A stretch of DNA of 64,000 nt from JARYGU01 sp033795365 (GCA_033795365.1 JARYGU010000004.1:340572-404571); one strand, 5' to 3'. Shown: positions 52,345 to 61,125, numbered from the stretch's first letter. Numbers and translations are program-made. The notes: generated from the sequence alone by a model not told the origin.

Positions 52345-52530
52345 TCAGCGACTGGACCCGGCCGCTCTCCAGTCCACCACACTGCTTCTCACAGCGATAA
52401 TACGACATCTCAGAAATTCCGAGCTGACGGATCAGATCGGCGCCCTACAAGCTGAGCTCTGCCCATTTAAGAACAGCAACAATCTGCCCTGTCGGATAAT
52501 GTATCTTCTCCAAAGCAAACTTCCTCCTCT
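52345..52530 (-). pseudogene. IS3-family transposase orfA remnant
   Basis: On the minus strand the translation QIVAVLKWAELSL, stop, GADLIRQLGISEMSYYRCEKQCGGLESGRVQSLR matches the helix-turn-helix start of IS3-group OrfA proteins (QIIAVLKEAE...ADLCRRHGISEATFYNWKAKYGGLE). Two in-frame stops and lack of orfB show that it is dead. No terminal repeats could be fixed. Marks an old insertion at the boundary between two catabolic modules. Confidence 0.7.
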
Positions 52531-52802
52531 GGGAAAATCCGTCAGAAATCTACCCCCCCCCAAATCTGAACTATTTTCACCAGACTACATGTCGAGCATG
52601 CGGGAGTGGTCCATCAAGAGATCGATCAACACCTGTCCTCTATCGGCGAAGATATCCCTGCAGGTTCCAGATCTCGTTTACTCGCACCTTTGCGACAGGC
52701 CCGGTTCATCGCATCTGCTCCTCCCCGCCTCACTTTCGGCCTGCTTTTCCATTTGCGGAAGACTGCGCGAACCGAGGTCGGAATGGGCTGAGCGCCGCAT
52801 TT
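52531..52802. other. Unassigned intergenic stretch, 272 bp
   Basis: Includes a run of nine or more C residues near 52552-52561 and otherwise unremarkable sequence. Short frames on both strands have no recognisable similarity. Probably more of the decayed mobile-element material; no feature supported. Confidence 0.4.
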
Positions 52803-54314
52803 TCAGGCCGAATACAGATCCGCGCAAAGATCCCGGAGCACGTTTTTCTGCACCTTGCCCATAGCGTTGCGGGGAAGGTCTTCGACGAAAATCACCCGTT
52901 TTGGCTGCTTGTAGCGGGCAAGGCGGTCTTTCAGTCCATCAAGAACGCTCTGCTCGTCCAGCTGGGAAGCCGGGGTTTTGACCACCACCGCAGTGACACC
53001 TTCGCCAAAATCGGGATGCGGAACGCCGATGACAGCACTTTCAACGACCCCTGCGAGTTGATCGATTTCGGCCTCCACTTCCTTCGGGTAGATATTGTAC
53101 CCCCCCGAGATCACGAGGTCCTTGCCGCGTCCGACGATATGCACGTAGCCACGTTCGTCGATCTTGCCGAGATCGCCGGTGATGAAGAAACCGTCGGCGC
53201 GAAACTCGGCCTGCGTCTTTTCCGGCATCCGCCAATAGCCCTTGAAAACATTAGGCCCCTTGACCTCGATCATCCCGGTTTGCCCGTTCGGTACTGCTGT
53301 TCCCGTCTCGGGATTGGTGACCCGCAGAGAGATGCCGGGCAGCGGGAAGCCGACTGTTCCGGCAATGCGGTCTCCGTCGTAAGGATTGGACGTGTTCATA
53401 TTCGTCTCGGTCATACCGTAGCGTTCGAGAATGGCCTGGCCGGTCTTCTCGGCGAAAGCCCGGTGCGTTTCGGTCAGAAGCGGCGCGGAACCCGATACGA
53501 AGAGGCGCATTCGCGCAGCGGCTTCGCGGGTGAGGCCTTCATGCTGGACAAGACGCACATAAAAGGTCGGAACGCCCATCAGGACCGTTGCCGACCGCAT
53601 CAACTTCAGCACTTCGTCCGCATCGAATTTTGGCAGGAAGTGCATGGACGCGCCGGAAAGCAGCGTGACGTTGGAGGCAACGAACAGCCCATGCGTGTGG
53701 AAGATCGGCAGGGCGTGGATCAGCCTGTCGGTGTGGCTGAACCGCCAGAAATCACGCAGCGTGGTGGCGTTGGACAAAAGATTGCCATGTGTCAGCATGG
53801 CACCCTTGGAACGTCCCGTCGTTCCGGACGTATAGAGAATGGCGGCCATGTCGTCCTGTCCGCGCTCTGCATCCAGGAAGTCGCTGTCCTCGTCTTTCGC
53901 CAGTTCCACGAGCGAGCCGCCGCCCACATCATCCAGTGTTTCGACGTGCGCACGGTATCTTGCGGCGACTGGCGCGATGCCTTCACGTGACTGGGGAGTA
54001 CATACGACGAGGCGCGGCTCCGCGTCGCTGATAAAATAATCAAGTTCCGCCAGGGTATAAGCGGTGTTGAGGGGCAGATAGACAGCGCCACACCGCACGC
54101 AAGCGAGATAGAGCATCAGCGCCTCGGGGCTCTTCTCGACCTGTGCCGCGACCCGATCGCCGGGACGCACACCGAGCGTGTCGAGTGCGCCGGCAAGACG
54201 GCCGGACTGAGCAAGCATGTCGCCGTAGGTCCATGTCCGGCCGTCAGGCGTCTGGATGAACATATCGCCCGATTTCACCGCCGCGCGGATGGCGTCGAAG
54301 AGATGATTGCTCAT
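52803..54314 (-). CDS. matB: Malonyl-CoA synthetase (malonate--CoA ligase)
   Basis: 503-residue acyl-CoA synthetase of the ANL superfamily. AILYTSGTTGRSKGAM is the ATP loop, YGMTETNMNTSNPYDG the malonyl-CoA synthetase-specific motif, VGRGKDLVISGGYNIYPKEVE the hinge region and LPRNAMGKVQKNVL carries the C-terminal catalytic lysine. It converts malonate, CoA and ATP to malonyl-CoA in the cytoplasm. ATGA overlap with matA upstream; last gene of matPQMAB. Confidence 0.93.
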   Translation of the reverse strand: MSNHLFDAIRAAVKSGDMFIQTPDGRTWTYGDMLAQSGRLAGALDTLGVRPGDRVAAQVEKSPEALMLYLACVRCGAVYLPLNTAYTLAELDYFISDAEPRLVVCTPQSREGIAPVAARYRAHVETLDDVGGGSLVELAKDEDSDFLDAERGQDDMAAILYTSGTTGRSKGAMLTHGNLLSNATTLRDFWRFSHTDRLIHALPIFHTHGLFVASNVTLLSGASMHFLPKFDADEVLKLMRSATVLMGVPTFYVRLVQHEGLTREAAARMRLFVSGSAPLLTETHRAFAEKTGQAILERYGMTETNMNTSNPYDGDRIAGTVGFPLPGISLRVTNPETGTAVPNGQTGMIEVKGPNVFKGYWRMPEKTQAEFRADGFFITGDLGKIDERGYVHIVGRGKDLVISGGYNIYPKEVEAEIDQLAGVVESAVIGVPHPDFGEGVTAVVVKTPASQLDEQSVLDGLKDRLARYKQPKRVIFVEDLPRNAMGKVQKNVLRDLCADLYSA

Positions 54315-55744
54315 TCGGTGAACTCCTTGCCTCTTTTGGTCTTCGCCTTGTCTGCTGGTTGAAATGACAATGCCGCTCCGCCGACAGGCACGAGGCTGCG
54401 CGATCCCCTGCCAGTCGGCATGAGACGCTGCACCGCCTGGGTTGCCACGACCTCGCCCCGACCTGCAAAGGCCTCGTGATTGGTTTCGATGTCATCGAGC
54501 TTATAGAGATAGTTGACCATCAGCCCGTGCGCCTGACGCATCGCCCTCGGGGAGCGGTCGCCAAGAAAATTGATCTGCTCAAGTCGCGCACCGTTGCCAA
54601 GATGGAAACGGGCCACCGGATCGACAACCTTGCCGTTCGGGTTGCGCGCCTTGAGGAAATACCAGGCCACCGCCGCCGTCAGTGCCGGCTGAATCTCCGC
54701 GACCAGCTCAGGACGATCCGCCCAATCGGCCTCGTCGAGGGCGGCAAGCAACGTGCGGTCGGCGGCAGATAACGCATCTGACGCCTCCGCCCGCCTCTCG
54801 CGCGAAAGCCATTCGGCGAAACCGGGAACAGGCGACAGTGTGACGAAGGTATCGAGCCTGGGAAGCTCGCGCCGCAGATCTTCCACCACCTGCTTGATCA
54901 GAAAATTGCCGAATGAGATGCCCCGCAAGCCCTCCTGGCAATTGGAAATCGAATAGAACACGGCAGTGGTCGCGTCGGCAGCACCGATCGTCGCGCGGTC
55001 ACTTCTCAGGAGATTCCCGATGTTGGACGGCACGGCCCGCGTCAGCGCGACTTCGACGAAGATCAGCGGATCGTCGACGAGTTGCGGATGGAAGAAGGCG
55101 AAGCATCGCCGATCCTCCGGGGCAAGCCTCAGCCGCAACTCGTCCCATCCGCCGATATGGTGCACGGCCTCGTAGCGGATGATTTTCTCAAGAATATCGG
55201 CTGGCGTCGACCAGTTGATTGGCCGAAGCACGAGGAAACCGCGATTGAACCATGAGCCAAACAGATGGGCGAAATCCGCATCCACCGCATCGAGATCCGG
55301 ATTGTCCACCTTGAGCTTCAGCAGTATCTCCCGCATACGCACGAGCGTCGCGATGCCGCCGGGTGCGAGATTGAGCCGGCGGATAAGCTCCTGCCGGCGC
55401 GGTTCTGCCGCAATGTGCAACTCGAGCAGTGCCTTGGGGCCTGGTTCGGCGCGATAGGCGTCGATCGCCCTTTCCAATCGCTCCGTATCCGGACCGAAGC
55501 GCGACAGCAGAAGCAGCATGAAATCGCGTTGTCCTTCGGCGTCGAAGCGTTGCCACCGGTCGAGAATGTCTTTCGCCAGCGCCATGCCGGAGGCTTCACC
55601 ACGGCTCGAAAGCAGCGTTTCGCAGAGCCCTTCCAGGCCTTTCAAGGCATTGCCGTTTTCCTCGCGCGGACCGAAGGAAAGAAACCTTCGCCCGCGTTCG
55701 GCAATCGTCTGCAGCATATCGCCGAAGAATGACGTCGTGTTCAT
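54311..55744 (-). CDS. matA: Malonyl-CoA decarboxylase
   Basis: 477-residue malonyl-CoA decarboxylase. The N-terminal helical part is followed by the GNAT-like catalytic domain with AVHHIGGWDELRLRLAPEDRRCFAFFHP, VFYSISNCQEGLRGISFGN and TFVTLSPVPGF, the latter two containing the active-site Ser/His region. Produces acetyl-CoA and CO2 from malonyl-CoA made by MatB. Overlaps both neighbours (ATGA). Confidence 0.93.
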   Translation of the reverse strand: MNTTSFFGDMLQTIAERGRRFLSFGPREENGNALKGLEGLCETLLSSRGEASGMALAKDILDRWQRFDAEGQRDFMLLLLSRFGPDTERLERAIDAYRAEPGPKALLELHIAAEPRRQELIRRLNLAPGGIATLVRMREILLKLKVDNPDLDAVDADFAHLFGSWFNRGFLVLRPINWSTPADILEKIIRYEAVHHIGGWDELRLRLAPEDRRCFAFFHPQLVDDPLIFVEVALTRAVPSNIGNLLRSDRATIGAADATTAVFYSISNCQEGLRGISFGNFLIKQVVEDLRRELPRLDTFVTLSPVPGFAEWLSRERRAEASDALSAADRTLLAALDEADWADRPELVAEIQPALTAAVAWYFLKARNPNGKVVDPVARFHLGNGARLEQINFLGDRSPRAMRQAHGLMVNYLYKLDDIETNHEAFAGRGEVVATQAVQRLMPTGRGSRSLVPVGGAALSFQPADKAKTKRGKEFTE

Positions 55745-57057
55745 TCAACAACCCCCATCATCTGGTTCGGCAGCCATGTCGCGATCTCCGGAAAGATGCA
55801 GAGGATCAGGATCGCCAGGAACATGACGAGCACATATGGCAGAGATCCCCACAGGATATCTTTCGTCTTGATGGTAGGCGCTATGGCATTGATGACGAAG
55901 AGGTTTAGCCCGATCGGCGGCGTGATCAATCCCACCTCCATGTTGATCGTCAGCACGATCGCGAACCAGTAAGGGTCGAAGCCCGCCTGGGTGACGATCG
56001 GGAAGAGCATCGGCGCAGTCATTACGATGACGGCGACCGGTGGCAGGAACATGCCGCAGACGAGCAGGAAGACGTTGATGATCGCCATCAGCACCCAGCG
56101 GTTCACCTCCATATCGGCGATGACGGACGCAACGGTCTGCGTGATGAACAGAGACGACAGCGCGAAGGCGAAGAGTTCGGCGGCCGCCATGATCATCATG
56201 ATCATCACGCTCTCGCGCATCGCCGAGCCGAAGATGTTGGCGACCGGGCGGAAACGGAAGAGCCGGTAAGCGACGATGACCACGAGCAGGGTCAGGAGCG
56301 CACCGGCGCCGGCAGCTTCGGACGGTGTGGCAATGCCGCCATAGAGTACATAGAGCGTACCGGCAATGATCACGAGGAAGGGCAGGATGCGCGGAATTCC
56401 GGCGAGCCGCTCCTTCATGGTATAGCGAATGGAGCGCGCGCCGAATTCATAGCCCTTGCGCTTGCAGTCGATGACAGCCCAGATCATGAACATGACCGTC
56501 AGCATGATGCCGGGTATGACGCCCGCCATGAAGAGCCGCCCGATGGAGGTCTCCGTCGAGATCCCGTAGACGATCAGCGTGACGGAGGGCGGGATCAGGA
56601 TGCCGAGCGTGCCTCCGGCCGCAATCGATCCCGTCGCCACCGATTCCGGATAGCCGCGTTTCAGCATCTCCGGAATACCCATCTTGCCGATGGCCGCGCA
56701 GGTGGCGGGCGACGAGCCGGTCATGCCGGAGAAGATCGCGCAGGCGCCGATGTTGGAGAGCACAAGCCCGCCCGGAATCCGGTTCAGCCAGCGGTCCAGC
56801 GACGTATAGAGATCGGAACCGGCCGGCGAAGAGGCGACGGCCGCTCCCATCAGCACGAACATCGGTATGGAGACATAGGCAAGGTTGGCGATACCGGAAA
56901 ACATCGTGTCGCCCAGGATGTAGAAGATGTCGAGGCCGCTTTGCAGGTAAAGGGCCGCAAAAGCGGACAGGCCGAGCGCGAAGGCAATCGGCATGCCCGT
57001 CCCGAGAAGGGCAAAGAGGGCCGCGATGATCAACAGGCCGGATACGGTCGGGCTCAT
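55741..57057 (-). CDS. matM: TRAP transporter large permease, malonate
   Basis: 438-residue DctM-type membrane protein with about 12 hydrophobic helices (GMTGSSPATCAAIGKMGIPEM, SIAAGGTLGILIPPSVTLIVYG motifs are diagnostic). Uses the sodium or proton gradient to drive uptake of the ligand delivered by MatP. Overlaps matQ by four bases. Confidence 0.93.
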   Translation of the reverse strand: MSPTVSGLLIIAALFALLGTGMPIAFALGLSAFAALYLQSGLDIFYILGDTMFSGIANLAYVSIPMFVLMGAAVASSPAGSDLYTSLDRWLNRIPGGLVLSNIGACAIFSGMTGSSPATCAAIGKMGIPEMLKRGYPESVATGSIAAGGTLGILIPPSVTLIVYGISTETSIGRLFMAGVIPGIMLTVMFMIWAVIDCKRKGYEFGARSIRYTMKERLAGIPRILPFLVIIAGTLYVLYGGIATPSEAAGAGALLTLLVVIVAYRLFRFRPVANIFGSAMRESVMIMMIMAAAELFAFALSSLFITQTVASVIADMEVNRWVLMAIINVFLLVCGMFLPPVAVIVMTAPMLFPIVTQAGFDPYWFAIVLTINMEVGLITPPIGLNLFVINAIAPTIKTKDILWGSLPYVLVMFLAILILCIFPEIATWLPNQMMGVVE

Positions 57058-57632
57058 CGGGTCGTCTCCTTAAGGGTGTGGGTTTCGTCGTTGAGAATGC
57101 CGGTCGGAAGTTCCGAAGCCGCGGGCGCGTGCCCTGCCGCTTCCAGGGTCCCGCCGGACAGCAGCAGAAGGATTTGCGCGACATATTGCAGGCAGAGCAT
57201 GGCGAACCCGACCGGGAGAGAAATGAGCGGAATCCACAGCGGCGGTGCCCAGACGCTGGCATGTTTCCAATTGCCGAGCCAGGCTTCGTGGAACTGGATC
57301 CAGGTTGCCACGAGCATGAAGATACAGAACAGCAACCCGAGCAGGCTGCCGAGCAAGCGCAGCCTGGCGCGTGCACGATCGGGAAGCAGCAATTCGATCA
57401 CGTCGACTCCCACATGCCCGCCCTTCAGCAGAACGTAGGGCGCACCGATGAACATCGCGGCCGTTGCGGAAAACACTACGAAATCGGTCTGCCAGATCGT
57501 CGCCTGGCGAAACAAATAGCGCATGAGGATCATTTGGCAGACGACGAGCATCGCTGCGATGATCAGGCCGGTCGATACGATCGCGAGCGCGCGCGAGACG
57601 GTGCCGACGGCCGCAATATAGGCCCTGACCAT
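57054..57632 (-). CDS. matQ: TRAP transporter small permease, malonate
   Basis: 192-residue DctQ-type protein with four helices (IWQTDFVVFSATAAMFIGAPYVLLKGGHVGVDVIELL is the family signature region). Partner of MatM. 71 bases downstream of matP, with a hairpin in the gap. Confidence 0.9.
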   Translation of the reverse strand: MVRAYIAAVGTVSRALAIVSTGLIIAAMLVVCQMILMRYLFRQATIWQTDFVVFSATAAMFIGAPYVLLKGGHVGVDVIELLLPDRARARLRLLGSLLGLLFCIFMLVATWIQFHEAWLGNWKHASVWAPPLWIPLISLPVGFAMLCLQYVAQILLLLSGGTLEAAGHAPAASELPTGILNDETHTLKETTR

Positions 57633-57656
57633 TCCGGATATCCTTGATTGCGGGTG

Positions 57657-57690
57657 AAAAGGAGCGGCGGCGCGTCCGGCGCTCCGCCGT
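57657..57690 (-). terminator. Candidate attenuating hairpin between matP and matQ
   Basis: On the minus strand GGCG(GA)GCGC-CGGAC-GCGCCGCC can fold, or GGAGCG can pair with CGCTCC, followed by TTTT. Position directly after the binding-protein gene suggests partial termination or mRNA protection so that MatP is made in excess. Pairing is imperfect. Confidence 0.4.
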
Positions 57691-57703
57691 GGTCACCTGC
57701 CGC

Positions 57704-58708
57704 TTATTTGACGGCGAGCGCCTTCTCGATCAGTTTGTCGCCATCCGGAACGTTGGCCGCGAAGTTCTTGTAGGACGACTCCCTGGCCACCGCGAGCCAG
57801 GCATCATAGTCTTCCTTGGACATCTCCACCACTTCGACGCCCGCCTTCTCATAGACATCGATCATTATCTGGTCTCCCTTGCGGACCTCCTCGTTGAAAT
57901 AGGCTTCGGCCTTTTCGCCGGCATCGAGGATCGCCTTTTGCTGTTCCGGTGTCAGTCCCTCGAAGACCTTCTTGGAAACGAGAACCGGCTCGTACATGAA
58001 CCAGAGCGCGTTCTCGCCCGGGGCGGTCAGGCACTTGGCATGCTCGAAAAGACGATAGGAAACGAAGCTTGCCGAGGACGTGTTGGCCGCATCGAGGACG
58101 CCCGTCTGCATGCCGGTATAAATTTCAGAGGAAGGCATAGACGAGATTGATGCACCGGCCGACACGAGCATTTCTTCGAAGGCGGGACCAGCGGCGCGGA
58201 TGACCTGGCCCTTGATCGTGTCAGGCGAGGTTATGCAGCCCTTCTTGGACGCGAAGGCACCTGAAAGCCAGGCGTCGGAAATCACGATCGCGCCGGCATC
58301 CTCGATGACCGTTTTGATCTCCTTCATGAATTCGGAATCGTTGAGGCGCATTGCACGGTCGAAATTTCCGACGAGGCCCGGCATGAGAGTCGCCGAAAAG
58401 ATCGGATGCCGGCCCGACGCATAGTCCAGCGGGAAGGACGTCATGTCGAGCAGGCCGCGGGTCACCGCATTCCACTGGTCGTTCGGCTTGTAGAGCGATG
58501 CACCCGGGAAGACCTGAATCTCCAGATCGACATTCGCCGCCGCAACCTCCCGCGCGATCATCTGAACCATCTCGTCGCGGATGTCACCCTTGCCGCCCGG
58601 AAACTGGTGCGACGCCTTGAGCACAGTCTGGGCGCCGGCGGCGGATGCGAACAAACCGGCAATGCCGACAACCGTGGAAATCGTAAGCTTGCGTATGAGG
58701 CTTCTCAT
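57704..58708 (-). CDS. matP: TRAP transporter substrate-binding protein, malonate
   Basis: 334-residue DctP-type periplasmic protein; signal peptide MRSLIRKLTISTVVGIAGLFASAAGA. Body has the TRAP motifs ASHQFPGGKGDIRDEMVQMIAREV and SAFASKKGCITSPDTIKGQVIRAAG; the conserved arginine of the dicarboxylate site lies in the latter. First gene of matPQMAB; RBS GGAGG upstream. Assigned malonate because the operon encodes malonyl-CoA synthetase and decarboxylase. Confidence 0.92.
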   Translation of the reverse strand: MRSLIRKLTISTVVGIAGLFASAAGAQTVLKASHQFPGGKGDIRDEMVQMIAREVAAANVDLEIQVFPGASLYKPNDQWNAVTRGLLDMTSFPLDYASGRHPIFSATLMPGLVGNFDRAMRLNDSEFMKEIKTVIEDAGAIVISDAWLSGAFASKKGCITSPDTIKGQVIRAAGPAFEEMLVSAGASISSMPSSEIYTGMQTGVLDAANTSSASFVSYRLFEHAKCLTAPGENALWFMYEPVLVSKKVFEGLTPEQQKAILDAGEKAEAYFNEEVRKGDQIMIDVYEKAGVEVVEMSKEDYDAWLAVARESSYKNFAANVPDGDKLIEKALAVK

Positions 58709-58787
58709 TTTTTCCTCCCTGATATTCCGGCCCTCCCGCCGGCTTGGTATGATAGTGCGGCAGCCTTGCCTACAATGTCAATCTTTA

Positions 58788-58821
58788 TGTATACAAGGAT
58801 AGCCATGATTGCATATCATGG
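58788..58821. promoter_or_regulatory. Candidate GntR operators in the matP/regulator gap
   Basis: TGTATACA (58788-58795), the GT-N-AC dyad typical of GntR/FadR proteins, and 7 bp further on a perfect inverted repeat CCATGAT-TGCAT-ATCATGG (58803-58821) that runs into the start of the regulator gene. Either could mediate malonate control and autoregulation. Confidence 0.5.
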
Positions 58822-59516
58822 CCATAAATGGGGATGAAATGGCCGAGAATACCTTTCACAAACTGAGGGACGAGATCGAAAACGGCATCGTCACCGGCGA
58901 GTTCGAGCCCGGCGAAAGGCTTGACGAAGTCCAGCTTGCGACCCGGTTCGGCGTGTCCCGGACGCCGATCCGGGAAGCACTCCTGCAGTTGGCCGCCATC
59001 GGGCTCGTCGAAACCCGCCCTCGCCGCGGCGCAGTCGTCGTCGATCCGGCACCTCAGCGGATCTATGAAATGTTCGAGGTCATGGCCGAAATGGAGGGAA
59101 TGGCCGGCGCCCTGGCTGCCAGGAGACATACCGATGATGACCGCCTGGCGCTGGTGTCCGCGCATGAGAAATGCGAAGCGGCGGCGGCCAGCCAAGACAC
59201 CGACCGCTACTATTACGACAACGAGGTATTCCACTGCGCGATTTATGCGGCGAGCCACAGCAGGTTTCTGGAGGAGCAATGCACGGCATTGCACAAGCGG
59301 CTCCGCCCATACCGCCGTCTCCAGCTGCGCGTGCGCAATCGTATGAAGGTCTCCCTTAAGGAGCACGGGGAGATCGTCGCAGCCATCCTCGCAGGCGACG
59401 CGGACGAAGCGCGCTCCTTATTACGCAGCCACGTTGCCGTCCAGGGGGACCGCTTCGGCGACCTCGTCGCCAACCTCGGCAGTCGTCCAAGCGGAAAGCT
59501 TCCGTTGGTGAAGTGA
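58818..59516 (+). CDS. gtrA: GntR-family (FadR/FCD) regulator of malonate operon
   Basis: About 232 residues. N-terminal winged helix (FHKLRDEIENGIVTGEFEPGERLDEVQLATRFGVSRTPIREALLQL) and helical FCD ligand domain with metal-site histidines (FHCAIYAASHSRF, LKEHGEIVAAILAGDADEARSLLRSH). Start uncertain: ATG 58818 or ATG 58839 (MAENTF). Divergent from matP, as GtrA is from matPQMAB in S. meliloti; symbol by synteny. Confidence 0.85.
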   Translation: MAINGDEMAENTFHKLRDEIENGIVTGEFEPGERLDEVQLATRFGVSRTPIREALLQLAAIGLVETRPRRGAVVVDPAPQRIYEMFEVMAEMEGMAGALAARRHTDDDRLALVSAHEKCEAAAASQDTDRYYYDNEVFHCAIYAASHSRFLEEQCTALHKRLRPYRRLQLRVRNRMKVSLKEHGEIVAAILAGDADEARSLLRSHVAVQGDRFGDLVANLGSRPSGKLPLVK

Positions 59517-59659
59517 CCGGATGAAGCGGGATGGAAGCCTTTACCTTGGCCTGTGCCCAAGCACGGGCAACCCGAACGCGCCCCACGGTCAGCCAGGCGC
59601 TCAATCGGCACTCAGGCCAATCGTGCTTAGTGCCCGAAGAAAGCTCTTGACCCCGGTGA

Positions 59660-59887
59660 GATCCCCCGCCTTGGGCGCCTATTGCGGTCGTCTTCAACAT
59701 GGCGGATGCGGCGACGGGCCGGATGGAATCGGTCAACCTCATTACGATCGTGCTGCTCTCCGGCATGGTAGCGAAACTGATCATGGACTATTTCGACCAG
59801 GAGAAAGCCGGCGAGCCGCGCCTCGATCCTGACGCTTATCCGGAACTGAAAGGCAAGATCGAGCGCGCCATCTGGGTGCGGAAGTAG
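59660..59887 (+). pseudogene. C-terminal fragment of alanine/glycine:cation symporter (AGCS)
   Basis: Frame opens after a TGA at 59657 and reads PIAVVFNMADAATGRM, then ESVNLITIVLLSGMVAKLIM, then DYFDQEKAGEPRLDPDAYPELKGK, ending IERAIWVRK. This resembles the last helix and tail of AGCS-family symporters (LADxxNGLMAxPNLIAxxxLSGVV, DPxxFPxLKGK). At most about 76 codons remain and nothing upstream resembles the rest of the transporter. Either a remnant or, less likely, a small membrane protein starting at ATG 59699. Confidence 0.55.
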
Positions 59888-59894
59888 CTGCCGG

Positions 59895-60530
59895 CTACCA
59901 CCGCAGCAAGCGGCGGCCCAGAAGCGCGCCGGCGGCGGTCGCGCCGGCGATAGCGATCGTATACCAGGTGGCCAGGAACAGCGGGCTGTCGTCCGGGCAG
60001 TGCCAGGCATAGATCGCGGCGGCGATGGCGCCGGCGGCAAGACCGGCGGCGGCGCCCGCTGCCGTCGGGTTTTGGGGCGCGCCTTTCTTCAGGGCCCAGA
60101 ACAGGCCGGTGAGGGGCGCGAGGGACAGGACCGGCACGAAGAAAAGGCAAAAAAGCGCGTTGCGGCCGACGAGATTGGCCCGCCAGGTATCTGCCGGCAG
60201 AGCGAAGAGTTCGAGGATAACGGCGGCAGAGATCATGACGACGGGCACAGTGAGCAGACGGGCGGGAAGGCGCGTTTCCGCCCCCGGGCGACCGATGCGC
60301 ATGGCAAGCCGCGTGGCGAGCGCAGCGAACACCAACGTCACGGCGATCTTAAACAGCACACGCGCGGTCTCGAAGACACTCGCCATATTGTGCCGGAGAC
60401 CGACGGTGGCGACGAGTAGCAGGGCGGAAACGACGATACCCGCCCCGAGCGCGATGGCGAGCGCGCGGCCATAGCGCATGCCGACGGGCGCGTCTTGCGT
60501 CATCAGGGTGATCAGGTCGTCGGTCTTCAT
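59895..60530 (-). CDS. nrsF: NrsF-family (DUF1109) anti-sigma membrane protein
   Basis: 211-residue inner-membrane protein with about six helices (RALAIALGAGIVVSALLL; LLTVPVVMISAAVILELFALP; WHCPDDSPLFLATWYTIAIAGATAAGALLGRRLL). The N-terminal MKTDDLITLMTQD is the family hallmark, and the cysteine in AWHCPDDSP is the conserved sensing region. Follows the ECF sigma gene by one base and should hold that sigma factor at the membrane until a metal or redox signal arrives. Confidence 0.87.
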   Translation of the reverse strand: MKTDDLITLMTQDAPVGMRYGRALAIALGAGIVVSALLLVATVGLRHNMASVFETARVLFKIAVTLVFAALATRLAMRIGRPGAETRLPARLLTVPVVMISAAVILELFALPADTWRANLVGRNALFCLFFVPVLSLAPLTGLFWALKKGAPQNPTAAGAAAGLAAGAIAAAIYAWHCPDDSPLFLATWYTIAIAGATAAGALLGRRLLRW

Positions 60531-60531
60531 C

Positions 60532-61086
60532 TCATTCGCTCCGATAGAGGGCGGCCAGCGATTTCAGCGCCCGATGAAGGGCGACGCGCACCGCTACCTC
60601 CGTCATCTTCAGCCGCGCCGCTGTCTCCCGGATACCTTCACCCTCGATCGAGATCGATCGGACGATGTCCCGCTGCGGGTCCTTCAATCGGGCGAGGACG
60701 GTATCAACGTCAAGGCGATCGGCAGCTTCGTGCGTCTCGTCCTTTCCCTCGAGGAAATCCGAGACGTCCTCGAGCGGCACCTTCGCATGCCGGCCACGGC
60801 GGCGCAGGCTGTCGACCAGCTTGTTGCGCACGATGGTCGTTAGCCAGGGGCCAAGCGGGCGGGCCGGATCCCAGGTGCCGCGCTTCAGATGGATGGCGAG
60901 CAGCACTTCCTGCACCACGTCCTCAGCTTCGCTCGACGGCACGCCATACTGGTCGCAGCGCCGCCGCGCCAAGGCGCGCAGATGGGGCGTCACCGCGACG
61001 AGGAAACGGTTGTAAGCCTGCGCATCGCCCTTGATGGCGAGGCGCAGCCAGGCCGCCCATTCCTCTTCACGCGCCGGCTGTTTCAC
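60532..61086 (-). CDS. sigF: ECF RNA polymerase sigma factor, SigF type
   Basis: 184-residue ECF sigma factor. Region 2 is EEEWAAWLRLAIKGDAQAYNRFLVAVTPHLRALARRRC...SEAEDVVQEVLLAIHLKRGTWDP, region 4 is VLARLKDPQRDIVRSISIEGEGIRETAARLKMTEVAVRVALHRALKSL. GTG 61086 is chosen because GGGAG is three bases upstream; a longer in-frame reading covers the intergenic region. A candidate promoter of the same type as the one before the bufferin gene lies directly upstream, so autoregulation is likely. It diverges from bufABC-doxX. Confidence 0.88.
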   Translation of the reverse strand: MKQPAREEEWAAWLRLAIKGDAQAYNRFLVAVTPHLRALARRRCDQYGVPSSEAEDVVQEVLLAIHLKRGTWDPARPLGPWLTTIVRNKLVDSLRRRGRHAKVPLEDVSDFLEGKDETHEAADRLDVDTVLARLKDPQRDIVRSISIEGEGIRETAARLKMTEVAVRVALHRALKSLAALYRSE

Positions 61087-61098
61087 TGTCTCCCACCA

Positions 61099-61125
61099 TA
61101 CGCCAGGAGACACGATTTTGTTACC
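61099..61125 (-). promoter_or_regulatory. Candidate ECF promoter of sigF-nrsF
   Basis: GGTAAC (61120-61125) and CGTA (61099-61102) separated by exactly 17 bases on the minus strand, matching the element before bufA. The transcript would start within a few bases of the GTG codon, so the mRNA would have almost no leader and may not include the full ribosome-binding site. An upstream ATG would then be lost. Confidence 0.5.

Noticed and set aside
52551..52561. C-run as a phase-variation tract
   Set aside because: It lies in a decayed intergenic zone, not in a promoter or gene.
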